A DNA stretch of 64,000 nucleotides from Falsiroseomonas sp046052145 (GCA_046052145.1 JBJOMW010000005.1:1-64000), one strand, 5' to 3'; shown: positions 1 through 8,796, counted from the stretch's first letter. Made by a program: numbers and translations. The notes: generated by a model from the sequence alone, not told the origin.

Positions 1-105
1 CCCGCCGGGGGGGCCCCCCGCGACCGGCCTTCCCCGACCCCCACCTTCCCCAATCCCCACCTTCCGGGCGTAATCCCGCCTCACCTGTCCGAGGGACGAA
101 CCAGC

Positions 106-891
106 ATGCAAATCCGACTAGATGGCCGCACGGCGCTGATCACCGGTGGCTCCAAGGGGCTGGGCCGCGCCATGGCGGAAGCCTTCACGGAAGCCGGCGC
201 CGCGGTGGCCATCGTCGCGCGCCGCCAGGCCGAACTCGACGCTGCCAAGGCCGAGATCGAAAGCCGCTTCCAGGGCGCGCGCATCGCCGCCATCGCGGCC
301 GATGTCTCAACCGCCGAAGGCTGCGCCCACGCCGCCGCCGAAGCCGCTGCGCGGCTCGGTACCGTGGACATCCTGGTGAACAATGCCGGCACCAGCCAGC
401 GCGGCGCCTTCCTGGAGGTGGATGACGCGCTCTGGCAGGCCGATCTCGACCTCAAGCTGTTTGCGGCCATCCGGCTGACGCGCGCGGTGTTCCCGGGGAT
501 GCAGGCGCAGGGCTGGGGGCGGGTGATCAATGTGCTCAACACCGGCGCCAAGGCACCCGCCGCCGAAAGCTGCCCGACCTCCGTCTCTCGCGCCGCGGGC
601 ATGGCGCTCACCAAGGTGCTGGCGAATGAAGGCGCCAAGCGCGGCATCCTGGTGAATGCGATGCTGGTCGGCATCATCGAAAGCGACCAGTGGGTGCGCC
701 GCCACGCCACCGATCCGCGCGGCCTGACCTGGGAGGAGTGGAAGAAGGATGCGGCGAAGGCGGTCCCCCTCGGGCGGCTCGGCAAGGCCGAGGAGTTTGC
801 CGCGCTGGCGACCTTCCTCTGCTCCGACCAGGGCGGCTACGTGACCGGCACCGCGATCAATGTGGATGGCGGGCGGACCCCCGTAGTTTGA
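106..891 (+). CDS. SDR-family protein with degenerate active site
   Basis: 261 aa with a classical short-chain dehydrogenase fold. The Rossmann motif TGGSKGLG lies at residues 13-20 and NNAG at 92-95, and the tail GTAINVDGG is typical of FabG-like SDRs. The Ser-Tyr-x3-Lys triad is missing: the serine region reads NVLN (142-145), and the YxxxK site reads TSVSR (158-162), so Tyr is Thr and Lys is Arg. Cofactor binding is plausible, but normal oxidoreductase chemistry is doubtful. The start is supported by GAGGGA upstream. No partner gene is evident; the next genes form the cyanate operon after an AT-rich palindrome. It could be a non-catalytic paralogue or act with other residues. Confidence 0.85.
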   Translation: MQIRLDGRTALITGGSKGLGRAMAEAFTEAGAAVAIVARRQAELDAAKAEIESRFQGARIAAIAADVSTAEGCAHAAAEAAARLGTVDILVNNAGTSQRGAFLEVDDALWQADLDLKLFAAIRLTRAVFPGMQAQGWGRVINVLNTGAKAPAAESCPTSVSRAAGMALTKVLANEGAKRGILVNAMLVGIIESDQWVRRHATDPRGLTWEEWKKDAAKAVPLGRLGKAEEFAALATFLCSDQGGYVTGTAINVDGGRTPVV

Positions 892-903
892 CGTCCATTT
901 GCT

Positions 904-932
904 CGCAATATGATCAAATTGATCATATTGCG
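904..932. promoter_or_regulatory. 29-bp AT-rich palindrome upstream of cyanate operon
   Basis: Perfect 12-bp arms CGCAATATGATC / GATCATATTGCG with a 5-nt centre (AAATT), in otherwise GC-rich DNA between the SDR stop and the binding-protein gene. It has no T-run like an intrinsic terminator. It looks like an operator for a dimeric regulator (GntR- or LysR-type sites often have this form). Its role is inferred. Confidence 0.5.
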
Positions 933-1046
933 GGCGTTTATCGTGGATGCCCGGGCTGATCTGCTCAAAAAGCGCGCGAAAAGCTGATTGCTCCTCCGGC
1001 TTGGCCCGTCCATTTCCTCCGGGCCAACCCCCGGAGGACCCGCGTC

Positions 1047-2426
1047 ATGGCCCGCCGCTTCGCCAATCCCTTCGATCCCAATACGCGCCTCGGCGCCTGT
1101 GATTGCGGGCGCGTCCATGACGCCGCCTTCGCCTGCGACGAAGTGCAGAACGCCGCCGAGAGCGACGGCACCGGCGCCTATGGCGAGATCGCCGAGCAGG
1201 CCGTTCTGCGCGCGCTCTACCCCGACGACGCAACCCGCCGCGGCATGCTGCGCGCGGTCGGCGCCGGCACCCTGTTTGCCGCCATCAACGCCTTCTTCCC
1301 GCTCGCCGCCGCGCGCGAGGCGCTGGCCCAGGCGCCGGCCGGCGGCGCGATCGAGAAGCGCGACCTGAAGATCGGCTTCATCCCGATCACCTGCGCCACC
1401 CCCATCATCATGGCCGACCCGATGGGCTTCTACCGGCGCCACGGGCTCAATGTTGAAGTCATCCGCACCGCCGGCTGGGCGGTGATCCGCGACCGCGCCA
1501 TCGCCCGCGAATACGACGCGGCGCATATGCTGGCGCCGATGCCGGTGGCGATGTCGCTTGGCGTCGGCGTGGCGCAGCCCGTGCCCTTCGCGGTCGCCGC
1601 GATCGAGAACATCAACGGCCAGGCCATCACCCTCGCCACCAAGCACCGGGAGCGCCGCAACCCGCGCGACTGGCGCGGCTTCCGCTTCGCCGTGCCCTTC
1701 GACTTCTCGATCCACAACTACCTGCTGCGCCACTACCTGGCTGAGCACGGGCTCGACCCGGATCGTGACGTGCAGATCCGCGCCGTGCCGCCGCCCGAGA
1801 TGGTCGCCAATCTCCGTGCCGACAATATCGACGGCTTCCTCGGCCCCGATCCCTTCAACCAGCGCGCGGTCTTCGACGGCGTGGGCTTCATCCACATCCT
1901 GACGAAGGAATTGTGGGACGGGCATCCCTGCTGCGCTTTCGCCGTGCCGCGCAGCATGGTGACGGACACGCCGAACACCTTCCACGCGCTGCTGCGCGCG
2001 ATCGTCGAGGCCACTGCCTATTCCCACAACCCTGCCAACCGGCGCGAGGTTGCGGCCGCGATCAGCGGCCAGAACTACCTGAACCAGCCGCAGACCGTGG
2101 TGGAGCAGGTGCTGACCGGCACCTTCGCCGATGGCCTCGGCCGCGTGCAGCGCGTGCCGGATCGCATCGGCTTCGATCCCTTCCCCTGGCACTCCATGGC
2201 GATGTGGATCATGACGCAGATGCGCCGCTGGGGTCAGCTGCAGCGCGACGTGGATTACCGCCAGGTCGCCGAGCAGGTCTTCCTCGCCACCGACGCCGCG
2301 CGCGCGATGCGCGACCTCGGCCAGACGGTGCCCTCCGGCACGGTGCAGTCCTTCACCGTGATGGGCCGCACCTTCGACCCGGCGAACCCAGCGCCCTGGA
2401 CCGAACGCGGTATCCGGGCCTCCTGA
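1047..2426 (+). CDS. CmpA/NrtA-type ABC substrate-binding protein, probably for cyanate
   Basis: 459 aa periplasmic binding protein of the nitrate/bicarbonate/cyanate (NrtA/CmpA/CynA) family. The core starts near residue 105 (KIGFIPITCATP) and contains family segments such as GFYRRHGL and FLGPDPFNQRA. Export looks Tat-like: the twin arginine in TRRGMLRAVGAG (about 63-74) is followed by a hydrophobic stretch ending in ALAQAP. Unusually, about 60 residues precede it, with a CDCGRVHDAAFAC cluster at 18-30 that could bind metal. GGAGGA supports the start. Permease, ATPase and cyanase follow at once, so cyanate is the likely substrate; nitrate or bicarbonate remain possible. Confidence 0.88.
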   Translation: MARRFANPFDPNTRLGACDCGRVHDAAFACDEVQNAAESDGTGAYGEIAEQAVLRALYPDDATRRGMLRAVGAGTLFAAINAFFPLAAAREALAQAPAGGAIEKRDLKIGFIPITCATPIIMADPMGFYRRHGLNVEVIRTAGWAVIRDRAIAREYDAAHMLAPMPVAMSLGVGVAQPVPFAVAAIENINGQAITLATKHRERRNPRDWRGFRFAVPFDFSIHNYLLRHYLAEHGLDPDRDVQIRAVPPPEMVANLRADNIDGFLGPDPFNQRAVFDGVGFIHILTKELWDGHPCCAFAVPRSMVTDTPNTFHALLRAIVEATAYSHNPANRREVAAAISGQNYLNQPQTVVEQVLTGTFADGLGRVQRVPDRIGFDPFPWHSMAMWIMTQMRRWGQLQRDVDYRQVAEQVFLATDAARAMRDLGQTVPSGTVQSFTVMGRTFDPANPAPWTERGIRAS

Positions 2427-2429
2427 TCC

Positions 2430-3281
2430 ATGTCGTCCAAGGTTCCTGTGGCGCAGGCGGCGCTGCTCTCGTTTGCGCTGCTGGCCGCCTTCCTCGGCGT
2501 CTGGGAGTTCTCCGCGCGCAGCGGCGGCCCCACCGGCGGGGCGGCGCTCGATCCCGAATATGCGGCGCTCCTCGGTGCGGCCGCTGCGCAAGGCGGGCAG
2601 ACGCCCTTCCCGATGCCGTCGGAGATCGGCGCGCGGCTGTGGGAGCTTGTGCGCGATCCCTTCTATATCCGCGGCCCGAACGACCAGGGCATCGGCATCC
2701 AGTTGGCCTATTCGCTGGCGCGCGTCGCGGCCGGCTTCCTGCTGGCGGCAGCGGTCGCGATCCCGCTCGGCTTCCTTATCGGCATGTCGCCGCTGCTGTC
2801 TGCCGCGCTCAACCCCTTCATCCAGGTGCTGCGCCCCGTCTCGCCGCTCGCCTGGATGCCGCTCGCGCTCTACACGATCAAGGACAGCTCCATCTCCTCG
2901 ATCTTCGTGATCTTCATCTGCTCGGTCTGGCCGATGCTGCTCAACACCGCCTTCGGTGTGGCGAGCGTGCGGCGGGAGTGGATGAATGTCGCGCGCACGC
3001 TGGAAGCGGGGAAGCTCAAGACCGCCTGGCGCGTCATCCTGCCGGCGGCCGCGCCGACCATCCTGACGGGCATGCGCATTTCCATCGGCATCGCCTGGCT
3101 CGTGATCGTCGCGGCCGAGATGCTCGTGGGCGGCACCGGCATTGGCTACTGGGTCTGGAACCAGTGGAACAACCTCAGCCTCGCCGACATCGTCATCGCG
3201 ATCCTGCTGATCGGGCTCGTCGGGCTGCTGCTCGACCGGCTGCTCGGCATCGCGGCGCGCGCTGTCGCCTGGCAGGAGTGA
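2430..3281 (+). CDS. ABC transporter permease, cyanate/nitrate type
   Basis: 283 aa inner-membrane permease of the NrtB/CynB/SsuC group. An N-terminal hydrophobic helix is followed by a periplasmic segment and a transmembrane block from about residue 90 to 280. The EAA-like loop is recognisable near LEAGKLKTAWRVILPAAAP, the contact with the ATPase. It begins 3 nt after the binding-protein stop and lies 7 nt before the ATPase gene, so the three form one transcription unit. Substrate is inferred from the linked cyanase. Confidence 0.88.
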   Translation: MSSKVPVAQAALLSFALLAAFLGVWEFSARSGGPTGGAALDPEYAALLGAAAAQGGQTPFPMPSEIGARLWELVRDPFYIRGPNDQGIGIQLAYSLARVAAGFLLAAAVAIPLGFLIGMSPLLSAALNPFIQVLRPVSPLAWMPLALYTIKDSSISSIFVIFICSVWPMLLNTAFGVASVRREWMNVARTLEAGKLKTAWRVILPAAAPTILTGMRISIGIAWLVIVAAEMLVGGTGIGYWVWNQWNNLSLADIVIAILLIGLVGLLLDRLLGIAARAVAWQE

Positions 3282-3288
3282 TCCGCAA

Positions 3289-4152
3289 ATGGCGAAGTAT
3301 GTATCTGTCGAAGGCATTGCGCGGCGCTATCCGGGTGCGACGATCTTCGAGGACCTCTGGTTCGACGTGAAGCGCGGCGAGTTCGTCTGCCTGGTCGGCC
3401 ATTCGGGCTGCGGCAAGACGACGGTGCTGAACATCCTGGCGGGGCTGGAAGCGCCGTCGGAAGGCGGCGTGATCGTGCATGGGCAGGAGATCACCGGCCC
3501 TTCGCTCGATCGCGCGGTGATCTTCCAGGGCCATGCGCTGATGCCCTGGATGACCGCCGAGCAGAATGTCGCCTTCGCGCTCTCCTGCCGCCATCCCTCC
3601 TGGCCGAAGGCGAAGCTGCGCGAGGAAGCGCGCAAGGCGCTCGAGAAAGTCGGGCTTGGCCATGCGGCGGAGAAGAAGCCCGCGCAGCTTTCGGGCGGCA
3701 TGAAGCAGCGTGTTGGCATCGCGCGGGCGCTGGCCATCGCGCCCAAGATGCTGCTGATGGACGAGCCGTTCAGCGCGCTCGATGCGCTGACGCGCGGCGC
3801 GCTGCAGGATGAGGTCTCACGCCTTGTGACCGAAGCCGACCAGACCGCCTTCATGATCACGCATGACGTGGATGAGGCGATCCTGCTGGCCGACCGCATC
3901 CTGCTGATGACGAACGGCCCGGATGCGCGGCTGGCGGAGGTGGTGGTGAACACACTGCCGCGCCCGCGCACCCGCGCGACGCTGCACCACATGCCCGGCT
4001 ATCACGAGCTGCGCGACCATATCCTGGACTTCCTGATCACCCGCAGCCGCACGCTCGCCGGCAAGCGGCCGGAGGGCTGGGACCCGAAGGCGGTGCCGGA
4101 GGTGCGCCCCGCGGAACCGCAGAGCCCGCCGCCGCCTCGCGCCGCGGCTTGA
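3289..4152 (+). CDS. ABC transporter ATPase, cyanate/nitrate type
   Basis: 287 aa NrtD/SsuB-like ATPase. Walker A is GHSGCGKTT (near residue 38), the signature is LSGGMKQR (near 127), Walker B LLMDEPFSALD (near 150) and the switch His is in MITHDVDEA. The last 50 residues are a Pro/Arg-rich tail (VPEVRPAEPQSPPPPRAAA) beyond the usual domain. It energises the permease encoded just upstream, and cynS follows 34 nt downstream. Family assignment is firm; cyanate specificity is inferred from context. Confidence 0.9.
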   Translation: MAKYVSVEGIARRYPGATIFEDLWFDVKRGEFVCLVGHSGCGKTTVLNILAGLEAPSEGGVIVHGQEITGPSLDRAVIFQGHALMPWMTAEQNVAFALSCRHPSWPKAKLREEARKALEKVGLGHAAEKKPAQLSGGMKQRVGIARALAIAPKMLLMDEPFSALDALTRGALQDEVSRLVTEADQTAFMITHDVDEAILLADRILLMTNGPDARLAEVVVNTLPRPRTRATLHHMPGYHELRDHILDFLITRSRTLAGKRPEGWDPKAVPEVRPAEPQSPPPPRAAA

Positions 4153-4186
4153 GAAACCCATCCACCACGCAAGGGAGATGCACGCC

Positions 4187-4669
4187 ATGACGCGCGCCCA
4201 ACTCACCGAGAAGATCCTCGACATCAAGCGCGAGAAGAACTGGAGCTGGAAGTACATCTGCGGCGAGATCGGCGGCGTGTCCGACACGATGATCGTCGGC
4301 GCGCTGCTCGGCCAGATGAAGCTGGTGAAGCCGCTGGCCGCCAAGGCCGCGGCGTTGTTCGGCCTCACCGAGGTCGAGCAGCGGATGCTGAACGAGGTGC
4401 CCTATCGCGGGACGGCGATGCCGCCGACCGACCCGCTGATCTACCGCTTCTACGAGATGGTGATGGTCAACGGCCCTGCCTGGAAGGCGCTGATCGAGGA
4501 AGAATTCGGCGACGGCATCATGTCCGCCATCGATTTCGACTTCCAGTTCGAGCGCATGGCCCATGAGAAGGGCGACCGGGTGAAGATCGAGATGTCCGGC
4601 AAGTTCCTGCCCTACAAGTACTATGGCAACGAACAGGGCATCCAGGCCTACGGCTTCAAGGAAGAGTAG
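4187..4669 (+). CDS. cynS: Cyanate hydratase (cyanase)
   Basis: 160 aa, close to the 156 aa of the E. coli enzyme. It converts cyanate and bicarbonate to ammonia and CO2. An N-terminal helical domain (1-75) precedes the catalytic domain. Arg87, Glu90 and Ser113 keep the exact spacing of the E. coli catalytic Arg96/Glu99/Ser122, in the segments YRFYEM and GIMSAIDF. I chose ATG 4187 because AAGGGAG (4171-4177) sits at proper distance; an ATG at 4178 would overlap that site. As last gene of the transporter operon it explains the imported substrate: cyanate detoxification and nitrogen supply. Confidence 0.96.
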   Translation: MTRAQLTEKILDIKREKNWSWKYICGEIGGVSDTMIVGALLGQMKLVKPLAAKAAALFGLTEVEQRMLNEVPYRGTAMPPTDPLIYRFYEMVMVNGPAWKALIEEEFGDGIMSAIDFDFQFERMAHEKGDRVKIEMSGKFLPYKYYGNEQGIQAYGFKEE

Positions 4670-4682
4670 TCAGCCGCGACCT

Positions 4683-4714
4683 CCCACCCCGCTTGCGAAG
4701 GCGGGCGGGGTGGG
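4683..4714 (+). terminator. Hairpin after cynS
   Basis: CCCACCCCGC pairs with GCGGGGTGGG over a 12-nt loop, 14 nt after the cynS stop. It is GC-strong with no clear T-run, so it is a likely but unproven transcription end for the cyanate operon. Confidence 0.45.
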
Positions 4715-4750
4715 GGACATACGCTCCGCCTGTTCGCGGAGTCCCTGCCC

Positions 4751-5563
4751 ATGTCACGCACCCTGACTGTTGGAATCGCCGGCCTCGGCGCCATCGGCCT
4801 GCATCTGGCCCGCGCGCTCGATCAGGGCGTGGAGGGGCTGGCACTTCATTCCGTCGCCGCGCGCGACCATGCGAAGGCGGCCGCCAACCTCGCTGGCTTC
4901 CGCAAAACGCCCGCCATCGTCGGCCTCGCCGATCTGGCCGAGGCCGACATCGTGGTGGAGGCCGCGCCCTCCTCCGTCTTCGAAGCCGTCGCCACCGCCG
5001 CCATCGCGCGTGGGCGCATCTTCGTCCCCTCCTCCGTCGGCGCACTGCTGCCGCGCATGCATCTGGTGGAGGAAGCGCGGAAGACCGGCGCGCGGATCGT
5101 CGTGCCGACCGGTGCGCTGCTCGGCCTCGATGCCGTGCGCGCGGCCGCTGAAGGCGAGGTCAGCTCCGTCACCATCGAAACGCGCAAGCCGCCCCGCGGC
5201 CTGGTCGGCGCGCCCTATCTCGAACAGCACGGCATCGACGTGCTGGCGGTGAAGGACGAGAAGAAGCTGGTCTTCAAGGGCAACGCCTTTGACGCCGCGC
5301 AGGGCTTCCCCGCCAACGTCAACGTCGCCGCGGCGCTGGCGCTTGCCGGCATCGGCCCGCAGCGCACGATGATCGAGATCTGGGCCGACCCGCATGTGAC
5401 GCGCAACACCCACACGATCCGCGTCGAAGCCGCCGCCGCGCGCCTGACCATGACGATCGAGAATGTGCCGAGCGAGGAAAACCCGCGCACCGGCAAGATC
5501 ACGCCGCTCTCGATCCTGGCGTGCCTGCGCGGGCTGACGAGCACGCTGAAGGTGGGGAGCTGA
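4751..5563 (+). CDS. Aspartate dehydrogenase (NadX/DUF108 family)
   Basis: 270 aa. The N-terminal Rossmann segment GIAGLGAIGLHLARAL (8-23) binds NAD(P), followed by VVEAAPSSV and VPTGALLGLDAVRAA. The C-terminal domain keeps the family segments GFPANVNVAAALALAG, DPHVTRNTHTI and NPRTGKITPLSIL. The family interconverts L-aspartate and iminoaspartate/oxaloacetate plus ammonia and can feed NAD synthesis. It follows cynS after a hairpin and may be a separate unit. A link to cyanate-derived ammonia is possible but only inferred. It is followed by the palindromic element at 5.57-5.80 kb. Confidence 0.88.
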   Translation: MSRTLTVGIAGLGAIGLHLARALDQGVEGLALHSVAARDHAKAAANLAGFRKTPAIVGLADLAEADIVVEAAPSSVFEAVATAAIARGRIFVPSSVGALLPRMHLVEEARKTGARIVVPTGALLGLDAVRAAAEGEVSSVTIETRKPPRGLVGAPYLEQHGIDVLAVKDEKKLVFKGNAFDAAQGFPANVNVAAALALAGIGPQRTMIEIWADPHVTRNTHTIRVEAAAARLTMTIENVPSEENPRTGKITPLSILACLRGLTSTLKVGS

Positions 5564-5573
5564 GGCGCGGGTT

Positions 5574-5803
5574 CCCGGGGGAGGGCGCTGCCCTCCCCGG
5601 ACCCCACCCGCCAAGGGGCAGTGGCCCCTTGGAACCCGTGAGTCTTCGGGCTGTCAGGGAGGGGGCAATGCGCGACCTGGATCACGGGGGCGCCTGTGAC
5701 GCCCCCTCCCTGACAGCCCGATAACTGATTGAGGTCCAGGAGGCCGCTGCCTCCTGGTGGGGTGGGTTCGGGAGGGGCAACGCCCCTCCCGAGGACCAGC
5801 CCC
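5574..5803. repeat. Composite palindromic intergenic element, copy 1
   Basis: This non-coding stretch holds four nested palindromes: GGAGGGCGCTGCCCTCC near 5580, CCAAGGGGCAGTGGCCCC.. (5611-5632), a large hairpin with perfect 20-bp arms (5647-5666 and 5701-5720, 34-nt loop), then CCAGGAGGCCGCTGCCTCCTGG and GGGAGGGGCAACGCCCCTCCC. The outer units mirror each other, so the whole is a large imperfect inverted repeat. Positions 5611-5643 match the reverse complement of 42812-42844 at 32 of 33 bases. It separates convergent genes and may also end transcription on both strands. Confidence 0.75.
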
Positions 5804-6979
5804 TCACCCCCGCTTCAGCAGCTGCTCCGCCAGCGTCGCGAACCAGCTCGCGCCGACCGGCAGGATCTCGTCGTTGAAGTCGTATTTCGGGTGGTGGACC
5901 ATCGCATCCGTCCCACCCGTGCTGCCGCCGAGGAACAGGTAGGCGCCTGGCTTTTCGTTCAGCATGAAGGCGAAGTCCTCGCCCCCCATGGTGGGCTGCG
6001 GCAGCGGGCGGGTGCGCGCCTCGCCCACCACGGTGCGCGCAGCGCGCGCGGCGAGTTCCGTGCTCTCGGCCTCGTTCACCGTTGCGGGGTAGCTGCGTGT
6101 GAAGCTGCAGGTCGCGCGGCAGCCCATCGCGGCGGCAATGCCGGTGACGATCTCCTTGAAGCGTGTTTCCAGCAGGTCGCCGACCTCTGGCAGGAACCAG
6201 CGCGCCGTACCCAGCAGCCGGACCTCTTCCGGGATGACGTTGAAGGTGTGACCGCCGCCGATATGGCCGATGGTGATCACCCCCGCTTCCAGCGGGTTCA
6301 CGTTGCGCGCCACGATGGATTGCAGCGCGGTGACGATCTGTGCCGCGGCCAGGATCGGGTCGACGCCGTTGTGCGGCATGGCGCCGTGGGCACCGACGCC
6401 GGTGATGGTCGCTTCGAGGTTGGCGACCGCGGCCATCACCGGGCCCGGTGCATGCAGGAACGTCCCCGCCGGCATGCCGGGCCAGTTGTGCATGCCGAAG
6501 ATACGATCCATCGGGAAGCGCTCGAACAGGCCTTCCTTAACCATCACCTCGCCGCCCGCGAGGTTCTCCTCGGCCGGCTGGAAGACCAGGTAGATCGTGC
6601 CGTCGAAGTTGCGCGTCTCGGCCAGGTATTTCGCGGCACCCAGCAGCATCGTCGTGTGCCCGTCATGGCCGCAGGCGTGCATCTTGCCGGGGATGGTGGA
6701 GGCCCAGGGCTTGCCCGTCTGCTCCGTGATCGGCAGCGCATCCATGTCGGCGCGGAAGCCGATGGCGCGCGAGGAGGTGCCGGAGCCGCGGATCACGCCG
6801 ACGACCCCGGTCTTCGCGATGCCGGTGTGCACCTCATCGCAGCCGAAGTCGCGCAGCTTCTCGGCAACGACGGCGGAGGTGCGGACTTCCTCGAAGCCGA
6901 TCTCCGGGTGCATGTGGAAGTCGCGCCGCCATTCCGTCATCTCGGTATGGAATTCAGCGATGCGGTTGATCACGGGCAT
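5804..6979 (-). CDS. M20-family amidohydrolase (hippurate hydrolase/aminoacylase-like)
   Basis: 391 aa M20D peptidase-like amidohydrolase. Metal and catalytic segments are visible: DMDALPI with GKMHACGHDGHT (the Cys-Gly-His-Asp-Gly-His ligand motif), QPAEEN (catalytic and ligand Glu), and GGEDFAFML near the C-terminus. The dimerisation domain lies between (GVGAHGAMPHNGVDP). Family members cleave N-acyl amino acids. It starts 47 nt after the dehydratase gene on the same strand, so the two are probably co-transcribed. The physiological substrate cannot be told from sequence. Confidence 0.9.
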   Translation of the reverse strand: MPVINRIAEFHTEMTEWRRDFHMHPEIGFEEVRTSAVVAEKLRDFGCDEVHTGIAKTGVVGVIRGSGTSSRAIGFRADMDALPITEQTGKPWASTIPGKMHACGHDGHTTMLLGAAKYLAETRNFDGTIYLVFQPAEENLAGGEVMVKEGLFERFPMDRIFGMHNWPGMPAGTFLHAPGPVMAAVANLEATITGVGAHGAMPHNGVDPILAAAQIVTALQSIVARNVNPLEAGVITIGHIGGGHTFNVIPEEVRLLGTARWFLPEVGDLLETRFKEIVTGIAAAMGCRATCSFTRSYPATVNEAESTELAARAARTVVGEARTRPLPQPTMGGEDFAFMLNEKPGAYLFLGGSTGGTDAMVHHPKYDFNDEILPVGASWFATLAEQLLKRG

Positions 6980-7026
6980 GGGCGTCGGCTCCGGTCGGTG
7001 TCGCGCGATGACGTGGGATGAAAGCC

Positions 7027-8730
7027 TCAGCCCGGCGGGCGGAGGAAGGCAAGGTCGGCGCCGAGCGGGGCCTGCGTCACCTGCTCATGCACCAGGCGGT
7101 CCCAGCCGCGGGCCGGGGCGGGCAGGGGTGTCCAGGCGGCGCGACGCTGGGCGAGCGTTGCCTCGTCCACCAGCAGGTCGAGCCGGCGGTCCTTCACCGA
7201 AAGCCGGATGCGGTCGCCGGTCTCGGCGAGCGCGAGTGGCCCGCCCACCGCGGCCTCGGGTGCCACATGCAGCACGATGGTGCCGAAGGCAGTGCCGGAC
7301 ATGCGGCAATCGCTGATCCGCACCATGTCCTTCACGCCCTGTCGCGCGAGCTTCTTCGGGATGGGCAGGTAGCCCGCTTCCGGCATGCCGGCCGCGCTGC
7401 GGGGGCCTGCGCCCTTCAGCACCATGATGTCCTGCGGCGTCACATCCAGGTCGGGGTCGTCGATCCGTCGCGCCAGGTCTTCCAGCCCGTCGAAGACGAT
7501 GCAGCGCGCTTCCGTCTCGAACAGCGACGGCGTCGCGGCGCTGCGCTTCAGGATGGCGCCGTCCGGCGCCAGGCTGCCACGCACCGCAATCAGCCCGCCG
7601 ACCGCACTGATCGGATTCTCCCGCGCGCGCATGATCTTGCGGTCCACGAAATGGGACCCGTCGCCGATGCGATCGCGGAGCGTGACGCCGTCGAGGTCGG
7701 GCGTATCGAGGTTCAGCAGGTCGCGCAGCTCCCACAGCAGCGCCTGCATGCCGCCGGCGGCGTGGAAATCCTCCATATAGCCTTCGCCGGTGGGCTTGAG
7801 GTCCACCAGCACTGGCGTCGTCTCGCTGAGTGCATCCAGGCGGTCGAGCTCGAAGGCCACGCCCGCGCGGCCGGCGATCGCCGCCAGATGCACCACGGCA
7901 TTGGTGGAGCCGCCGAGCGCCAGCAGCACGCGCATCGCATTTTCGATGCTCGCCTTGGTCACCAGCGTGGCCGGTGCCACGGGCTTCGCGATCAGCCGCA
8001 CCGCCTGGGCGCCCGCTTCCTCGGCGATGCGCAGCCGGTCGGCATGCACGGCCGGCGCGCTGGCCGCCGCAAGCGGCATGAAGCCCAGCACAGCGGCGAT
8101 GCAGGCCATGGTGCTGGCCGTGCCCATCACGCCGCATGTGCCCGCGGTGGTCGCAAGCTTGCCTTCGAGCGTCGAGATCTTCTCGGCACTCACCTCGCCC
8201 GCGCGGTAGCGCGCCCAATAGCGCCGGCAATCCGTGCAGGCCGACAGACGCTCCCCTTCGAAGGATTGGGCCAGCATCGGGCCGGTGACGAGCATGACCG
8301 AGGGCGTGCCGGAGCTGATGGCGGCCATCAGCTGCGCCGGCACGGTCTTGTCGCAACCGCCCACCAGCACGGCGGCGTCCATCGGCTGGGCGGAGAGCAT
8401 CGCCTCCGTGTCGAGCGCCATCAGGTTGCGGTAGTGCATGGAGCAGGGGTTCAGCGAAGGCTCGCAGAGGCTGACGGTCGGGAAGGCCAGCGGCAGCCCG
8501 CCCGCGGCGAGCACCCCGCGCTTCACCGCCTCCACCAGTTCGGGCGCGGTGCGGTGGCAGTTGTTGTAATCGCTACCCGTATCCGCGATGCCGACCACCG
8601 GCTTGTCGAGCAGGGCCTGGGAATAGCCCATGGATTTGGCGAAGCTGCGCCGCAGATACAGCGCGAAGTCGCGGTCGCCATAGTTGGAGGAGCGGGCGGC
8701 GAGGCCGTGTGGTTTCGGAGCGTCGGTCAT
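7027..8730 (-). CDS. IlvD/Edd-family dehydratase
   Basis: 567 aa Fe-S dehydratase of the dihydroxy-acid/phosphogluconate dehydratase family. Conserved cysteines occur in GGCDKTVPAQ and TAGTCGVMGTAST, with GADTG-like GIADTGSDYNN near residue 50 and GRISDCRMSGTAFG-like ISDCRMSGTAFG near 430. The length fits the branch holding arabinonate/xylonate-type sugar-acid dehydratases as well as some IlvD proteins. Lying upstream of an amidohydrolase and away from other branched-chain genes favours a catabolic sugar-acid role, but ilvD function is not excluded. Transcription runs away from rplM. Confidence 0.82.
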   Translation of the reverse strand: MTDAPKPHGLAARSSNYGDRDFALYLRRSFAKSMGYSQALLDKPVVGIADTGSDYNNCHRTAPELVEAVKRGVLAAGGLPLAFPTVSLCEPSLNPCSMHYRNLMALDTEAMLSAQPMDAAVLVGGCDKTVPAQLMAAISSGTPSVMLVTGPMLAQSFEGERLSACTDCRRYWARYRAGEVSAEKISTLEGKLATTAGTCGVMGTASTMACIAAVLGFMPLAAASAPAVHADRLRIAEEAGAQAVRLIAKPVAPATLVTKASIENAMRVLLALGGSTNAVVHLAAIAGRAGVAFELDRLDALSETTPVLVDLKPTGEGYMEDFHAAGGMQALLWELRDLLNLDTPDLDGVTLRDRIGDGSHFVDRKIMRARENPISAVGGLIAVRGSLAPDGAILKRSAATPSLFETEARCIVFDGLEDLARRIDDPDLDVTPQDIMVLKGAGPRSAAGMPEAGYLPIPKKLARQGVKDMVRISDCRMSGTAFGTIVLHVAPEAAVGGPLALAETGDRIRLSVKDRRLDLLVDEATLAQRRAAWTPLPAPARGWDRLVHEQVTQAPLGADLAFLRPPG

Positions 8731-8796
8731 GGCGCGACACTTCCCCCGCCCGCTTGGGGCTGTCCAGGGGGGAGGGCCGGGGGAGGGGGATGCCGC

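Noticed and set aside
837..3317. 826-codon open frame on the minus strand
   Set aside because: It is antisense to the cyanate transporter genes, with His/Arg/Asp-rich composition typical of the complementary frame in high-GC DNA.
5729..7021. 430-codon plus-strand frame
   Set aside because: Antisense shadow of the amidohydrolase gene, whose catalytic motifs are intact on the minus strand.
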